The translations under genes and the position numbers were made by a program. Under the pieces are notes generated by a model. That model had not been told where the DNA came from and did not search any database. It saw only the letters and a list, made by a program, of their open reading frames with translations. Below, in pieces: positions 47,340 to 56,644 of a stretch of DNA of 64,000 bases. The number at the start of each line of letters is the position of its first letter. The first letter of the stretch is position 1. Location of the stretch: the NCBI RefSeq assembly GCF_001468125.1, contig NZ_LNYT01000007.1, positions 421,125 through 485,124 on the forward strand, read 5' to 3'. This stretch comes from Legionella rubrilucens (lineage in GTDB: Bacteria > Pseudomonadota > Gammaproteobacteria > Legionellales > Legionellaceae).

Positions 47340-48637
47340 GTTTGTTTGATGACCCGCCTCATGCCCCTTTAGCGGAGCGTTTGCGCCCTGAGCACTGGGA
47401 TGAAGTCATTGGTCAGGCGCATTTGTTAGGCCCGGGTAAACCCTTACGGCTTGCCTTTGAAACCGGAAAGCCGCATTCCATGATTCTCTGGGGGCCGCCT
47501 GGCGTTGGTAAAACCACGCTGGCCAAGCTCAGCGCCAAGGCGTTTGATTGCGAATGGATTGCCCTGTCAGCCGTGTTTTCCGGTGTAAAGGACATTCGCG
47601 CCGCCGTTGAGCAGGCCAAAACGTTTCTGATGCAGGGGCGTCAGACAGTCCTGTTTATTGATGAAATTCACCGGTTTAATAAATCACAGCAGGATGCGCT
47701 TCTGCCGTTTACCGAATCCGGCCTTATCACATTTATCGGTGCGACAACGGAAAACCCCTCGTTTGAAGTCAACTCAGCCCTGTTATCACGGGCGCAGGTT
47801 TATGTTCTTCAATCATTGAGCGAGGAAGAATTAACCCGATTATTCCATCGGGCACGGGAAACATTGCCTCCTTTGCAATTTGATGAAAAAGCAATCGAAC
47901 AGCTTATTGCCTTGGCTGATGGCGATGCCCGGCGTTTACTGAATCTGGTTGAGCAGGTGGGGACTGCCGCTGAAGCGAAACAGGAGACTCAAATCACGCT
48001 CGATTTTTTACAGAACGTGCTGGCCTCCACGCAGCGGCGGTTTGATAAGGGTGGGGATTATTTTTACGATCAGATTTCTGCTCTGCACAAATCGGTACGA
48101 GGCTCCAATCCGGATGCAGCCCTGTACTGGCTTGCCCGCATGCTGGATGGCGGGGTTGATCCTTACTATCTTTCCCGCCGTATTGTGCGCATGGCCTGGG
48201 AAGACATTGGTTTAGCCGATCCCAAAGCCATGCAGATTGCCAATGAGGCGGCCCAAACGTATGAACGGCTGGGTTCACCGGAAGGGGAGTTGGCCCTGGC
48301 GCAGGCCGTGATTTATCTGGCCGTGGCCGCTAAAAGCAATGCGGGTTACAACGCCTTTAATCAGGCGCGTGAATTTGTTAAAAATGACAAGTCGCGTGAC
48401 GTGCCGCTGCATTTACGCAACGCGCCGACCAAGCTGATGAAAAAAATAGGGCATGGTCATGATTACCGTTATGCCCATAACGAACCTCATGCCTATGCGG
48501 CTGGTGAAAACTATTTTCCTCAGGGGATGAAAGCTCCGGGCTGGTACCAGCCGGTACCCCGCGGCCTTGAAATCAGGATAGCCGAAAAGCTGGCTTTTCT
48601 GCGCAGCCTGGATGAAGACTCTAAAACAAAAAAATAG
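47336..48637 (+). CDS. rarA: Replication-associated recombination protein RarA (MgsA)
   Basis: A 433-residue AAA+ ATPase that acts at stalled replication forks, related to clamp-loader subunits. It has [20 protein letters not shown], Walker [14 protein letters not shown] (about 53-60), Walker [20 protein letters not shown], sensor [19 protein letters not shown], and the C-terminal [13 protein letters not shown] and [12 protein letters not shown] that are typical of RarA. It is the third gene of ftsK-lolA-rarA. Confidence 0.96.
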   Translation: MSLFDDPPHAPLAERLRPEHWDEVIGQAHLLGPGKPLRLAFETGKPHSMILWGPPGVGKTTLAKLSAKAFDCEWIALSAVFSGVKDIRAAVEQAKTFLMQGRQTVLFIDEIHRFNKSQQDALLPFTESGLITFIGATTENPSFEVNSALLSRAQVYVLQSLSEEELTRLFHRARETLPPLQFDEKAIEQLIALADGDARRLLNLVEQVGTAAEAKQETQITLDFLQNVLASTQRRFDKGGDYFYDQISALHKSVRGSNPDAALYWLARMLDGGVDPYYLSRRIVRMAWEDIGLADPKAMQIANEAAQTYERLGSPEGELALAQAVIYLAVAAKSNAGYNAFNQAREFVKNDKSRDVPLHLRNAPTKLMKKIGHGHDYRYAHNEPHAYAAGENYFPQGMKAPGWYQPVPRGLEIRIAEKLAFLRSLDEDSKTKK

Positions 48638-48754
48638 CCGGACAGCTTCTGGCATTGAGTTAATAATTTGACTTCCCTGTGTTTTTAACCGTCAATTATT
48701 CGGCAAAACCGATTTGTAAACAAATAATGTATTGATTGCATTGGCATTTTTAAT

Positions 48755-48771
48755 TTGGCCTGATCTTTGCT
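48755..48771 (+). promoter_or_regulatory. Sigma-54 promoter upstream of fleS
   Basis: TTGGCCTGATCTTTGCT carries GG (48757-48758) and GC (48769-48770) exactly 10 bases apart, a good match to YTGGCACGrNNNTTGCW. It is 34 bases before the fleS ATG and is the only clear promoter in the 167-bp gap after rarA. RpoN and the enhancer protein FleQ are the likely controllers, by analogy with Legionella and Pseudomonas. Confidence 0.75.
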
Positions 48772-48804
48772 AAAGTCGAATTAAAACGGATAAAAAGAAA
48801 TGCC

Positions 48805-49800
48805 ATGAGCACAGTCATTGACCGACAGAACCAACGTCCATTTACCCTCTCAGAGAAGGAAATCCTTGGCTGCCTCCCCTGTGGATTAATAGTGCTGAAT
48901 ACCCAGGGATTGATCGTTTGGCTTAATCAGGCGGCCAGCCATCTGCTGGGCGGTGATTTGCGCGGCGAGCTGTGGCTGGATGTGATTAATCGGGTTTTTT
49001 CGCCGCGGGCGGACGATGGCCATGAAGTGTCTTTAGTGGATGGGCGCCGGGTTAATGTAGCGATTTCTTCATTGGAGAGTGTTCCCGGCCAATTGGTGAC
49101 GCTCATTGATTTAACGACGACGCGTGACTATGAAGACGCCAAGGCGAATCAGGACAGGCTGATGATGATAGGGCGCATGACGGCTCAATTGGCGCATCAA
49201 ATCCGTACGCCTCTGGCTTCCGCCCGCCTCTACACGGATCATCTGCAGCAACAGGTGACTGACGAGCGGTGCCTGCAATGGTTATCCCGCCTGCAGGATT
49301 GCCATGCCAGCATTGAACAGCAGATTGCCGACCTGCTGCTGTTTGCCCGCGGGGAAGCCCTGGTGTTAGCCCCAACGGATCTGAGACAATGGAGTTATCG
49401 CTTTTTAGAGCGTGTTTATACTCTCCTTGACAATCAAAAAATTAAACTGGAAATCAATAACCGATTGCCGCCGGCCCTATGGCGCCTCCACAGCGAATCC
49501 TTGATTGGGGCGCTGCTGAATCTGATTAATAATTCACTGCAGGCAGAGGCTGATGCCCTTAAAATTACCCTTCAACTGCAAGAGGGGGAGGGGGTTACCA
49601 TTCAAATCGAAGACAATGGCCTCGGATTATCCGAAGAGTCAAAACGCCAGGCGTTTACGCCCTTTTTCACCACCAAAGCTCAGGGAACAGGATTGGGGCT
49701 GGCGGTGGTGCAGGCTGTGGTCAAGGCCCATGGCGGGCAGGTTATGCTTGCCTCGACGCCAGGTCAGGGGTGTTGTGTGACAATTCATTTAGTGGAATGA
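48805..49800 (+). CDS. fleS: Flagellar two-component sensor histidine kinase FleS/FlrB
   Basis: A 331-residue cytoplasmic kinase with no membrane segments. A PAS domain is at about 18-105. The H-box GRMTAQLAHQIRTPLASARL has the phospho-accepting His131. The ATPase domain has N (LLNLINNSLQA), G1 (IEDNGLGL) and G2 (TGLGLAVVQAVV) boxes and ends TIHLVE. The soluble PAS-HisKA layout next to a sigma-54-type regulator and fliE identifies it as FleS/FlrB. It should respond to basal-body assembly. A sigma-54 promoter lies just upstream; fleR follows after 19 bases. Confidence 0.92.
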   Translation: MSTVIDRQNQRPFTLSEKEILGCLPCGLIVLNTQGLIVWLNQAASHLLGGDLRGELWLDVINRVFSPRADDGHEVSLVDGRRVNVAISSLESVPGQLVTLIDLTTTRDYEDAKANQDRLMMIGRMTAQLAHQIRTPLASARLYTDHLQQQVTDERCLQWLSRLQDCHASIEQQIADLLLFARGEALVLAPTDLRQWSYRFLERVYTLLDNQKIKLEINNRLPPALWRLHSESLIGALLNLINNSLQAEADALKITLQLQEGEGVTIQIEDNGLGLSEESKRQAFTPFFTTKAQGTGLGLAVVQAVVKAHGGQVMLASTPGQGCCVTIHLVE

Positions 49801-49819
49801 CATAAGAGAGGGGTTGTTC

Positions 49820-51118
49820 ATGAGCGACGTATTAATTGTTGAAGATGATCCTGTTTTACGCGAAGCCTTGAGTGAGACGATGAGTCTGGCCGGTCATTCT
49901 TTTCTCGCTGCCCGCGATGGCAGAGAGGCCTTAGCCATGCTGGAACGTCATAACCCGGCCATCGTATTGAGCGACATTCGCATGGATAAAATGGATGGGC
50001 AGCAATTGCTGTCTGAAATTCAACGTCGTAATCCCGGCGTTCCTGTCATTTTAATGACTGCTCATGGCTCGATTGATGATGCAGTGCATGCCATGCGCCA
50101 GGGGGCAGTGGATTATCTGCAGAAGCCCTTCAGCGCCCATACATTGACTGAAAAAATCAATCACTACATTAAACCGCTGTCCATGGATGATTCCGAGCCG
50201 ATCGCTCAGGATCCCAAAAGCCAGGCCCTCATGTCCATGGCGTTAAGGGTGGCACAGTCGGATGTGGGCGTCATGATTACCGGTGAAAGCGGTACAGGCA
50301 AAGAAGTCCTGGCCCATTTTATCCATGATCATTCCCCCCGCCGCGAGCACCCGTTCATCGCCATCAATTGCGCGGCCATTCCAGAACAAATGCTGGAAGC
50401 CACCCTCTTTGGTTACGAGAAAGGCTCGTTTACCGGTGCCTACAAGTCGACACCGGGCAAATTTGAACAGGCCCAGGGCGGTACGCTGTTACTCGATGAG
50501 GTCAGCGAAATGAGTCTTGGCCTGCAGGCTAAGCTGCTACGGGTATTGCAGGAAAAAGAAGTCGAGCGGATCGGCGCTAACAAGATGATTAGCCTGGATG
50601 TCCGGGTACTGGCCACCAGTAACCGTCAATTACTGGATGAGGTGAAAGCAGGGCGTTTCCGCGAGGACTTATTCTACCGCCTGAATGTCTTCCCCCTGCA
50701 TTGGCTGCCGCTGCGTGAACGTCCCAATGACATCATTCCCCTGGCCAATTACTTAATCCGCCGTCATTGCCAGAATAACCTGCCGGTTACCCCGGTACTA
50801 AGCGACAAGGCCAAACAGGCCCTGCTTCGCTACGCCTGGCCGGGTAATGCCCGCGAACTGGATAATGTGGTGCAAAGGGCGTTGGTCCTGCAAACGCAGA
50901 ATGTCATTGAAACAGAGCATTTGCAATTACCGGATACGGCGGCGTCAGGCACAAAAAAAGAGGTTAAAAACCTGCAGAATCATGAATTTGATTTGATTGA
51001 GCAGATCTTGAAAGAGCACCAGGGAAACCGCCAGCAGGTCGCGGCTGTCCTCGGCGTCAGTGAACGCACCCTGCGTTATAAACTCGCGAGGATGCGGGAA
51101 GAGGGGTATGTTGTTTAA
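49820..51118 (+). CDS. fleR: Sigma-54-dependent response regulator FleR/FlrC
   Basis: A 432-residue activator of late flagellar genes. Receiver domain about 1-115 with Asp8-Asp10-type acid pocket (VEDD) and the phosphorylation site Asp52. The AAA+ domain has ITGESGTGKEVLAHFIH (Walker A), the sigma-54 contact loop read as GSFTGA instead of the usual GAFTGA, and GGTLLLDEVSEM. A Fis-type helix-turn-helix closes the protein (NRQQVAAVLGVSERTLRYKL). I start at the ATG at 49820, 7 bases behind GAGGGG, and not at the TTG at 49814. It pairs with fleS. Confidence 0.93.
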   Translation: MSDVLIVEDDPVLREALSETMSLAGHSFLAARDGREALAMLERHNPAIVLSDIRMDKMDGQQLLSEIQRRNPGVPVILMTAHGSIDDAVHAMRQGAVDYLQKPFSAHTLTEKINHYIKPLSMDDSEPIAQDPKSQALMSMALRVAQSDVGVMITGESGTGKEVLAHFIHDHSPRREHPFIAINCAAIPEQMLEATLFGYEKGSFTGAYKSTPGKFEQAQGGTLLLDEVSEMSLGLQAKLLRVLQEKEVERIGANKMISLDVRVLATSNRQLLDEVKAGRFREDLFYRLNVFPLHWLPLRERPNDIIPLANYLIRRHCQNNLPVTPVLSDKAKQALLRYAWPGNARELDNVVQRALVLQTQNVIETEHLQLPDTAASGTKKEVKNLQNHEFDLIEQILKEHQGNRQQVAAVLGVSERTLRYKLARMREEGYVV

Positions 51119-51207
51119 ATTTGCATCATATTTGACGGCTGTTGCCAAGGCGCGTAATTATAGAAGCTGGGGTAAGGGTTATTTATAAGTATCATTAAGA
51201 GGACAGC

Positions 51208-51525
51208 ATGATGAGCGATATCAATACCGTATCCTTGTTGAATCAGATGAAAGTCATGGCCAGTGAGGCACAAGGAAAAAGCGTGGAATTTGCAAACGAT
51301 CAGGTACAGTTTAACGATATTTTTCAAAAGACTCTGGGTGAGGTGAATGCCCTGCAACAGGCATCGGACGGTTTGAAAACGCGGTTTGAATTAGGCGATC
51401 CCAATGTCAGTATTGGCGAGGTGATGATTGCAGGCCAAAAGGCCACCCTGGGTTTTGAAGCTGCATTACGCGTGCGCAATCGTTTCGTGCAGGCCTACCA
51501 GGATATTATGAATATGCCGATTTAA
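51208..51525 (+). CDS. fliE: Flagellar hook-basal body protein FliE
   Basis: A 105-residue adaptor between the MS-ring and the rod, and an early export substrate. The C-terminal half has the family pattern FELGDPNVSIGEVMIAGQKA and FEAALRVRNRFVQAYQDIMNMPI. AAGAGGAC precedes the start. It opens the block fliE-F-G-H-I-J. The 89-bp gap after fleR shows no sigma-54 or sigma-28 consensus I could accept, so part of its expression may come from the fleS promoter. Confidence 0.95.
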   Translation: MMSDINTVSLLNQMKVMASEAQGKSVEFANDQVQFNDIFQKTLGEVNALQQASDGLKTRFELGDPNVSIGEVMIAGQKATLGFEAALRVRNRFVQAYQDIMNMPI

Positions 51526-51558
51526 CGGTAAGGTCATTCAGGTGGACAGGAGTTAATC

Positions 51559-53175
51559 ATGGCATTGGCTGACAGCGCATCCAAAGCGGCCGCAAAATTT
51601 GCAAGTCTCTCAATCATGAGGCAGTTGGGCCTGCTGGTTGGGCTGGCTGCCAGCGTAGCCATTGGCCTCGGAGTGGTGTTGTGGTCGCGTGAGCCAAGCT
51701 ACATGCCGTTGTACAGCCAGCTCAGCAACCGTGATTCGGCTGATGTGGTCGATGTGCTGCAGCGTAATGCCATCAGTTTCAAAGTGGATGAAACCAATGG
51801 CATGATTCTCGTCCCCACCAATCAGGTTCAGACTGCCCGCATGAAACTGGCCGCAGAAGGGTTGCCTCGAGGCAGCGGCGGAAGTTTCGAATTGTTTGCA
51901 GGCAACAATTCATTCAGCACCAGCCAATTCATGGAGAACGCGCGCTACATTCAGGCTCTGGAAGCGGAGCTGGCGCGAACGATCAGCCAGTTTCACGACA
52001 TCAAATCCGCACGGGTTCATCTCGCCATTCCCCGGGAATCAGCCTTCGTCAGGGATACACGTCAGCCCAGTGCCTCGGTGTTTATTGATGTTTATTCAGG
52101 CGTAGAAATTAAAAAACAGACCATCGCTTCCATCATTAACCTGGTGGCTTCAAGCATTCCGAGCCTTTCGGCCAGTCGTGTGACGGTGGTGGATCAGAAC
52201 GGGCAGTTATTAAGCGAAGGCGGCGGCCAAACGCTGTTCACTGAAACCGAGCGGTTTCTTGATTACCGGCAAACGCTGGAACAGCAATACGCGCAGAAAA
52301 TTCAGGACATCTTAACGCCGCTTTTAGGGTACGGACGGGTCAGTGCCAAAGTGTCGGCTGATATTGACTTTACCTCCTATGAGCAAACGCAGGAAATGTA
52401 TAACCCGGAGATGCCGTCCGTTCGCAGTGAACAATTGGTCCAGGATAACCGTAACGTAGGTCCCAATGCGGCCAGTGGTGTTCCTGGTGCCTTGTCCAAT
52501 ACTCCGCCTGCCAATTCCACCTTAACGCCAGTCAGAAACCGTAACATCAATTCGCAGGCGATGACGAATCAGGATATTGAAGCCAACATGGTGCATAAGG
52601 AAAGTACCAAGAATTTTGAGTTGGATAAGACCATCAGCCACACTAAAAATCAACCCGGAACAATCCGGCGTCTGACTGTCGCGGTCTTGGTCGATAACCG
52701 TTCGGTGATGAATGAAAAGACCAAGAAAATGGAAGTCAAACCCTTATCAAAAGCCGAACTGGATCAGGTGAAAGTGCTAGTGGCTGACGCCATCGGCTTA
52801 AATCCCGAACGGGGGGACAGTTTGAATGTGGTCAACAGTAATTTTGTGAAACCGGAGCCCATTGAAAGCCTTCCGGAGCCCCGTTTCTGGCAAAAAGACA
52901 GTTTTTGGTCAATTATTAAACAAGTACTGAGTGGTTTATTTGTCTTAGCCATCGTGTTTGGCGTATTGCGGCCTTTATTCAAAACTTTAGCCCATTCGCG
53001 CCGCGAGGAGGAACGTGGCCCATCGGAAACGCCGAACGCCTTGTCTTATGAAGGAAAGGGATTGCCGACCAATCTCAGCGATTATGACCAGCAGTTACAC
53101 CTGCTCCGACAAGTCGTGGACAAAGAGCCCAAACGGGTAGCGCAAGTAGTAAAAACCTGGGTTGATCGGGGGTAA
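51559..53175 (+). CDS. fliF: Flagellar M-ring protein FliF
   Basis: A 538-residue protein that forms the MS-ring. Two membrane segments bracket a large periplasmic part: about 24-44 (LGLLVGLAASVAIGLGVVLW) and about 454-474 (KQVLSGLFVLAIVFGVLRPL). Blocks include EPSYMPLYSQLSNRD, GLPRGSGGSFELF, ARVHLAIPRESAFVRD and TVVDQNGQLLSEGG. The cytoplasmic tail, LSDYDQQLHLLRQVVDKEPK and VVKTWVDRG, is the FliG-binding helix. fliG follows after 5 bases. Confidence 0.97.
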   Translation: MALADSASKAAAKFASLSIMRQLGLLVGLAASVAIGLGVVLWSREPSYMPLYSQLSNRDSADVVDVLQRNAISFKVDETNGMILVPTNQVQTARMKLAAEGLPRGSGGSFELFAGNNSFSTSQFMENARYIQALEAELARTISQFHDIKSARVHLAIPRESAFVRDTRQPSASVFIDVYSGVEIKKQTIASIINLVASSIPSLSASRVTVVDQNGQLLSEGGGQTLFTETERFLDYRQTLEQQYAQKIQDILTPLLGYGRVSAKVSADIDFTSYEQTQEMYNPEMPSVRSEQLVQDNRNVGPNAASGVPGALSNTPPANSTLTPVRNRNINSQAMTNQDIEANMVHKESTKNFELDKTISHTKNQPGTIRRLTVAVLVDNRSVMNEKTKKMEVKPLSKAELDQVKVLVADAIGLNPERGDSLNVVNSNFVKPEPIESLPEPRFWQKDSFWSIIKQVLSGLFVLAIVFGVLRPLFKTLAHSRREEERGPSETPNALSYEGKGLPTNLSDYDQQLHLLRQVVDKEPKRVAQVVKTWVDRG

Positions 53176-53180
53176 GTAAG

Positions 53181-54170
53181 ATGGACGGTATAGAACGAGC
53201 AGCCATTTTGTTGTTGGGGATGGGGGAAAAAAATGCCTCGGAGGTCATGAAGTACCTTGAGCCCCGGCAGGTTCAAAAAGTGGGTATGGCCATTTCCAAC
53301 ATGAATAACGTCAGTAAGGCCAAAATGCAGAACGTGCTCAGCGAGTTTTTGAATGCCATCGAGGAACAAAGCAGTCTGACGGTGGATACCGAAAACTACC
53401 TGCGTAACGTATTGATTAATGCCCTGGGCGAGGAAAAAGCCATCCCCTTTATTGATCGTATTCTGGTTTCTGACAAAGACAGCGGTCTTAACCGTTTAAA
53501 GTGGTTGGACGCCCGTCTCATTGCCGACGTTATCCGTAACGAACACCCGCAGATTATTGCGACCATCCTGATTCACTTAGACAGTGAGCAGTCAGCCGAA
53601 GTGGTCAGTTATTTCGCTGCTGAGAAACGCGCGGAAGTGCTGCTTCGCATGTGCAATATCGATACCGTCAAGCCCGAAGCGATTTCAGAGTTAGGTCATG
53701 TCATTGAAAAGCAATTAAGCGGACAAAAAGTAGCTAAAACCGCTTCGGTGGGCGGTATTAAGAGCGTGGCTGACGTGATTAACTTTTTAGACGGTACCGT
53801 TGAAGCGGAAGTGCTTGAAAAGATCAATGAATGGGATCAGGAATTATGCGACAAGATCAAAGACAAAATGTTCGTCTTTGAAAACTTGGTCGACATGGAT
53901 AACCGCAGCGTGCAAACCCTGCTTCGCGATGTGACCACCGAGCAGCTCATGCTTGCTTTAAAGGGAACAACCGAGCCTGTGAAGGAGAAAATATTCACCA
54001 ACATGTCGAAACGGGCAGCCGATTTGCTTCGTGAAGACCTGGAAATGCAGGGGCCTGTTAAAGTCAGCGACGTGGAAAAGGCTCAACGTGATATTCTAGC
54101 GATAGCCCGAAGCCTCGCAGAAGAAGGCAAGATTTCCTTGGGCACCAAGGGCGGTGAGGAAATGATTTAA
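53181..54170 (+). CDS. fliG: Flagellar motor switch protein FliG
   Basis: A 329-residue rotor protein that receives torque from the stator. All three domains are visible. N-terminal: AAILLLGMGEKNASEVMKYL. Middle: the EHPQIIATILIHLDSEQSAEV motif (shortened: EHPQ, about 123-126). C-terminal: MFVFENLVDMDNRSVQTLLR with the charged torque helix and ILAIARSLAEEGKISLG. Length and motifs are normal. Coupled closely to fliF. Confidence 0.97.
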   Translation: MDGIERAAILLLGMGEKNASEVMKYLEPRQVQKVGMAISNMNNVSKAKMQNVLSEFLNAIEEQSSLTVDTENYLRNVLINALGEEKAIPFIDRILVSDKDSGLNRLKWLDARLIADVIRNEHPQIIATILIHLDSEQSAEVVSYFAAEKRAEVLLRMCNIDTVKPEAISELGHVIEKQLSGQKVAKTASVGGIKSVADVINFLDGTVEAEVLEKINEWDQELCDKIKDKMFVFENLVDMDNRSVQTLLRDVTTEQLMLALKGTTEPVKEKIFTNMSKRAADLLREDLEMQGPVKVSDVEKAQRDILAIARSLAEEGKISLGTKGGEEMI

Positions 54171-54188
54171 TCATTGGGATAAGACGTT

Positions 54189-54824
54189 ATGAACAAGGAT
54201 TTTCAACCCCTGTATGACGAATCCAATAAAAAGGAGTTCAGCGTCTGGGAGTATAAGAAGGATGAAAAACCGGCTAAAGATCCTGCGGTGGATGAACAGG
54301 CTCTCCTGGCCGCTGAATGCGAACGCCTGCGCGAAGAGGCTAAAGCCAAAGGGTATCAGGAGGGATTGCAGCAGGCCCAGGAGGAAATGAATCAGTTGCG
54401 GGAGGAATTAAAGCAGTGGCTTGAGTTTATCCAGAATCCGGTGCAGCTGGTGGACAAAAATGTCAGTGAAGAAATCATCAAGACCATCATCTGGCTTTGC
54501 GAAGCCTGCATCGGCATTGAAATTTCCAACTCGCCAGAAAAACTCCTGCTTTTGCTTGAAGAGATTAAGAAAGAACTGCCAAGCCTTCGCCGCGACCAGC
54601 AACTGGTGATGAATACCGAAGATGTTGAATGGTTGAAAAGCCAGTTAAGTCATAAATACCGCGACATCATCACCATGTTAGTCAGCGACTCCACCCTGTC
54701 GCGCGGCGATTTTTATTTGCGAAATGAATACAGTGAGTTGGATGGCACCTTAAAAACCCGTTTGATGAATTTATTCAGCGCTCATTTGGGTTCCTTAACG
54801 CTTGATATTATCGAAGACGAATAA
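54189..54824 (+). CDS. fliH: Flagellar assembly protein FliH
   Basis: A 211-residue stator and regulator of the export ATPase FliI. The middle is Glu/Ala-rich coiled coil ([20 protein letters not shown], about 44-65, with the typical GYQEG). The C-terminal domain resembles V-ATPase subunit E. The gene lies between fliG and fliI, and its TAA overlaps the fliI ATG by one base (TAATG). The sequence is weakly conserved, as usual for FliH; position and the GYQEG motif carry the call. Confidence 0.9.
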   Translation: MNKDFQPLYDESNKKEFSVWEYKKDEKPAKDPAVDEQALLAAECERLREEAKAKGYQEGLQQAQEEMNQLREELKQWLEFIQNPVQLVDKNVSEEIIKTIIWLCEACIGIEISNSPEKLLLLLEEIKKELPSLRRDQQLVMNTEDVEWLKSQLSHKYRDIITMLVSDSTLSRGDFYLRNEYSELDGTLKTRLMNLFSAHLGSLTLDIIEDE

Positions 54825-56164
54825 TGGTTATTTACGAATCGCGTCTGGTGGATGCCTTAAAAAAATTCCGCCAGGTCCCGGATTCCGGGTTAAGGCATTG
54901 CGGTCATGTGAGCCGGGCTGTTGGCTTAACGCTTGAAGCCAAGGGGTTTCATTACCCGGTTGGCGCGCGATGCTGGGTAAAACTAAATGAGACTGAACGG
55001 GTAGAAGCCGAAATTGTGGGTTTTGACGGCGAGTGCGCCTACCTGATGTCCATTGGCCAAACCCAGGGAATAGGCCCCGGAATGCTCATTACCCCAAGCG
55101 GTCGTGTTGCCCATGTGAAGGTGGGTGGTCAATTGCTGGGGCGAATCTTAAATGGCGCCGGTGTTCCCATTGACGGCGGTGAGCCCTTGGTGGCGGCGGA
55201 AAGTTATCCTTTGACCAGCGCCCCGTTTAATCCCCTGCAGCGAGCGCCGATCACCACAGCCATGGATGTCGGTATTCGCGCCATTAATGGCCTGCTGACC
55301 GTCGGCCGCGGTCAGCGGCTTGGCTTGTTTGCCGGCAGCGGCGTGGGTAAATCGGTGCTGCTCAGTATGATGACCCGTTTTACCGCGGCGGATCTGGTCG
55401 TCGTCGGGCTTATCGGCGAACGGGGACGCGAGGTGAAAGAATTCATCGAATGCAATCTGGGTGAAGAAGGGTTAAAGCGCGCCGTGGTCGTCGCGGCGCC
55501 GGCCGACGAAAGCCCATTGATGCGCCTGCATGGCGCTATGGTTGCAACCAGCATTGCCGAATATTTTCGTGATCAGGGAAAACACGTGTTGCTGCTGATG
55601 GATTCACTGACCCGGTTTGCCCAGGCGCAGCGGGAAATCGCCTTATCCATTGGCGAGCCCCCGGCCACCAAAGGTTACCCGCCTTCGGTGTTTGCCAAAT
55701 TGCCGCAACTGGTTGAGCGAGCAGGAAATGGCACTCAGGAGGGCGGCTCGATTACTGCTTTTTATACCGTATTAACCGAGGGGGATGATCAACAGGATCC
55801 TATTGCCGATGCCGCTCGCGCCATCTTAGACGGCCACATCGTATTAAGCCGGGAACTGGCGGAATCGGGACAATATCCGGCGATTGATTTGGAGGCTTCG
55901 ATAAGCCGGGTGATGCCGGCCATTGCGGACCCTAAACAAATGAGTCAAACCTTAGTGCTTAAAAAATATTTGTCCATCTATGAAAAAAACAAGGATTTGG
56001 TCTTGCTGGGCGCTTACACCAAAGGCACCGACAAGCAGCTGGATAAGGCCATTGCCTATCGCGAAGCCATCAGCAATTACATTGCCCAGGGGATGAATGA
56101 AGCCGTCAATTACGAAGAAAGCCTGGCGCAACTGGATGCTTTGGCTGCAAGCCTGGAGCGCTAA
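54824..56164 (+). CDS. fliI: Flagellum-specific export ATPase FliI
   Basis: A 446-residue hexameric ATPase, F1-beta-like, that feeds the flagellar type III export gate. Walker A is [17 protein letters not shown] (about 163-175), then [12 protein letters not shown], Walker [19 protein letters not shown], and [18 protein letters not shown], which is distinctive for FliI-type ATPases. It starts inside the fliH stop; fliJ follows after 3 bases. Confidence 0.97.
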   Translation: MVIYESRLVDALKKFRQVPDSGLRHCGHVSRAVGLTLEAKGFHYPVGARCWVKLNETERVEAEIVGFDGECAYLMSIGQTQGIGPGMLITPSGRVAHVKVGGQLLGRILNGAGVPIDGGEPLVAAESYPLTSAPFNPLQRAPITTAMDVGIRAINGLLTVGRGQRLGLFAGSGVGKSVLLSMMTRFTAADLVVVGLIGERGREVKEFIECNLGEEGLKRAVVVAAPADESPLMRLHGAMVATSIAEYFRDQGKHVLLLMDSLTRFAQAQREIALSIGEPPATKGYPPSVFAKLPQLVERAGNGTQEGGSITAFYTVLTEGDDQQDPIADAARAILDGHIVLSRELAESGQYPAIDLEASISRVMPAIADPKQMSQTLVLKKYLSIYEKNKDLVLLGAYTKGTDKQLDKAIAYREAISNYIAQGMNEAVNYEESLAQLDALAASLER

Positions 56165-56167
56165 GCC

Positions 56168-56644
56168 GTGTCCCGTGAGCGGCTGCAACGGTTGAATACG
56201 CTCCTTGGCATGAAAGAAAAGGCCATGGAGAAGGCCGGTGAGATGCTTAAACAGGCGCGCGAGCAGTTTGCCGCCGGGAAAAGCAAGCATGACCAGATTG
56301 TCAGTTACCGTCAGGATTACGTGGAGCAATTGCATCGTATGGGCGATAGTGGGTGTACGCTCGGGCGATTGCGCAATCGCATTGATTTTATCAATCAGTT
56401 AGACGCCATTCTTATCCAGTTGAACCAGCAATTGAGTCAGCTTGCCAAATTTCGCACCCAATGTGAAAAAAAATTTTTACAGGCTAAAGCAGAAAAAGAC
56501 GCCGTTATTCGCTTGATTGAACGGGTAAAATTACAACGAAGCGAGCAGCTTGCCAGGCTTGAGCAAAAGGAAAGTGATGAGTACGCGCAAAAGCAATGGT
56601 ATAGTAAAAACTCGACGAACAACCCTGATAAACGCGGTGGTTAA
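56168..56644 (+). CDS. fliJ: Flagellar export protein FliJ
   Basis: A 158-residue, almost fully helical coiled-coil protein, the central stalk of the FliI ring. It starts with GTG (VSRERLQRLNTLLGMKEKAM) three bases after fliI. Charged heptads run through to a Lys/Glu-rich end (ARLEQKESDEYAQKQWYSKN). The last 68 bases overlap the start of yhdP in another frame. The identification rests on position, length and coiled-coil character, since FliJ is poorly conserved. Confidence 0.88.
   Translation: MSRERLQRLNTLLGMKEKAMEKAGEMLKQAREQFAAGKSKHDQIVSYRQDYVEQLHRMGDSGCTLGRLRNRIDFINQLDAILIQLNQQLSQLAKFRTQCEKKFLQAKAEKDAVIRLIERVKLQRSEQLARLEQKESDEYAQKQWYSKNSTNNPDKRGG

Noticed and set aside
51119..51207. Possible sigma-54 or sigma-28 promoter before fliE
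   Set aside because: No GG-N10-GC pair and no TAAAG-N15-GCCGATAA match was found, although the gap is long enough to hold a promoter.
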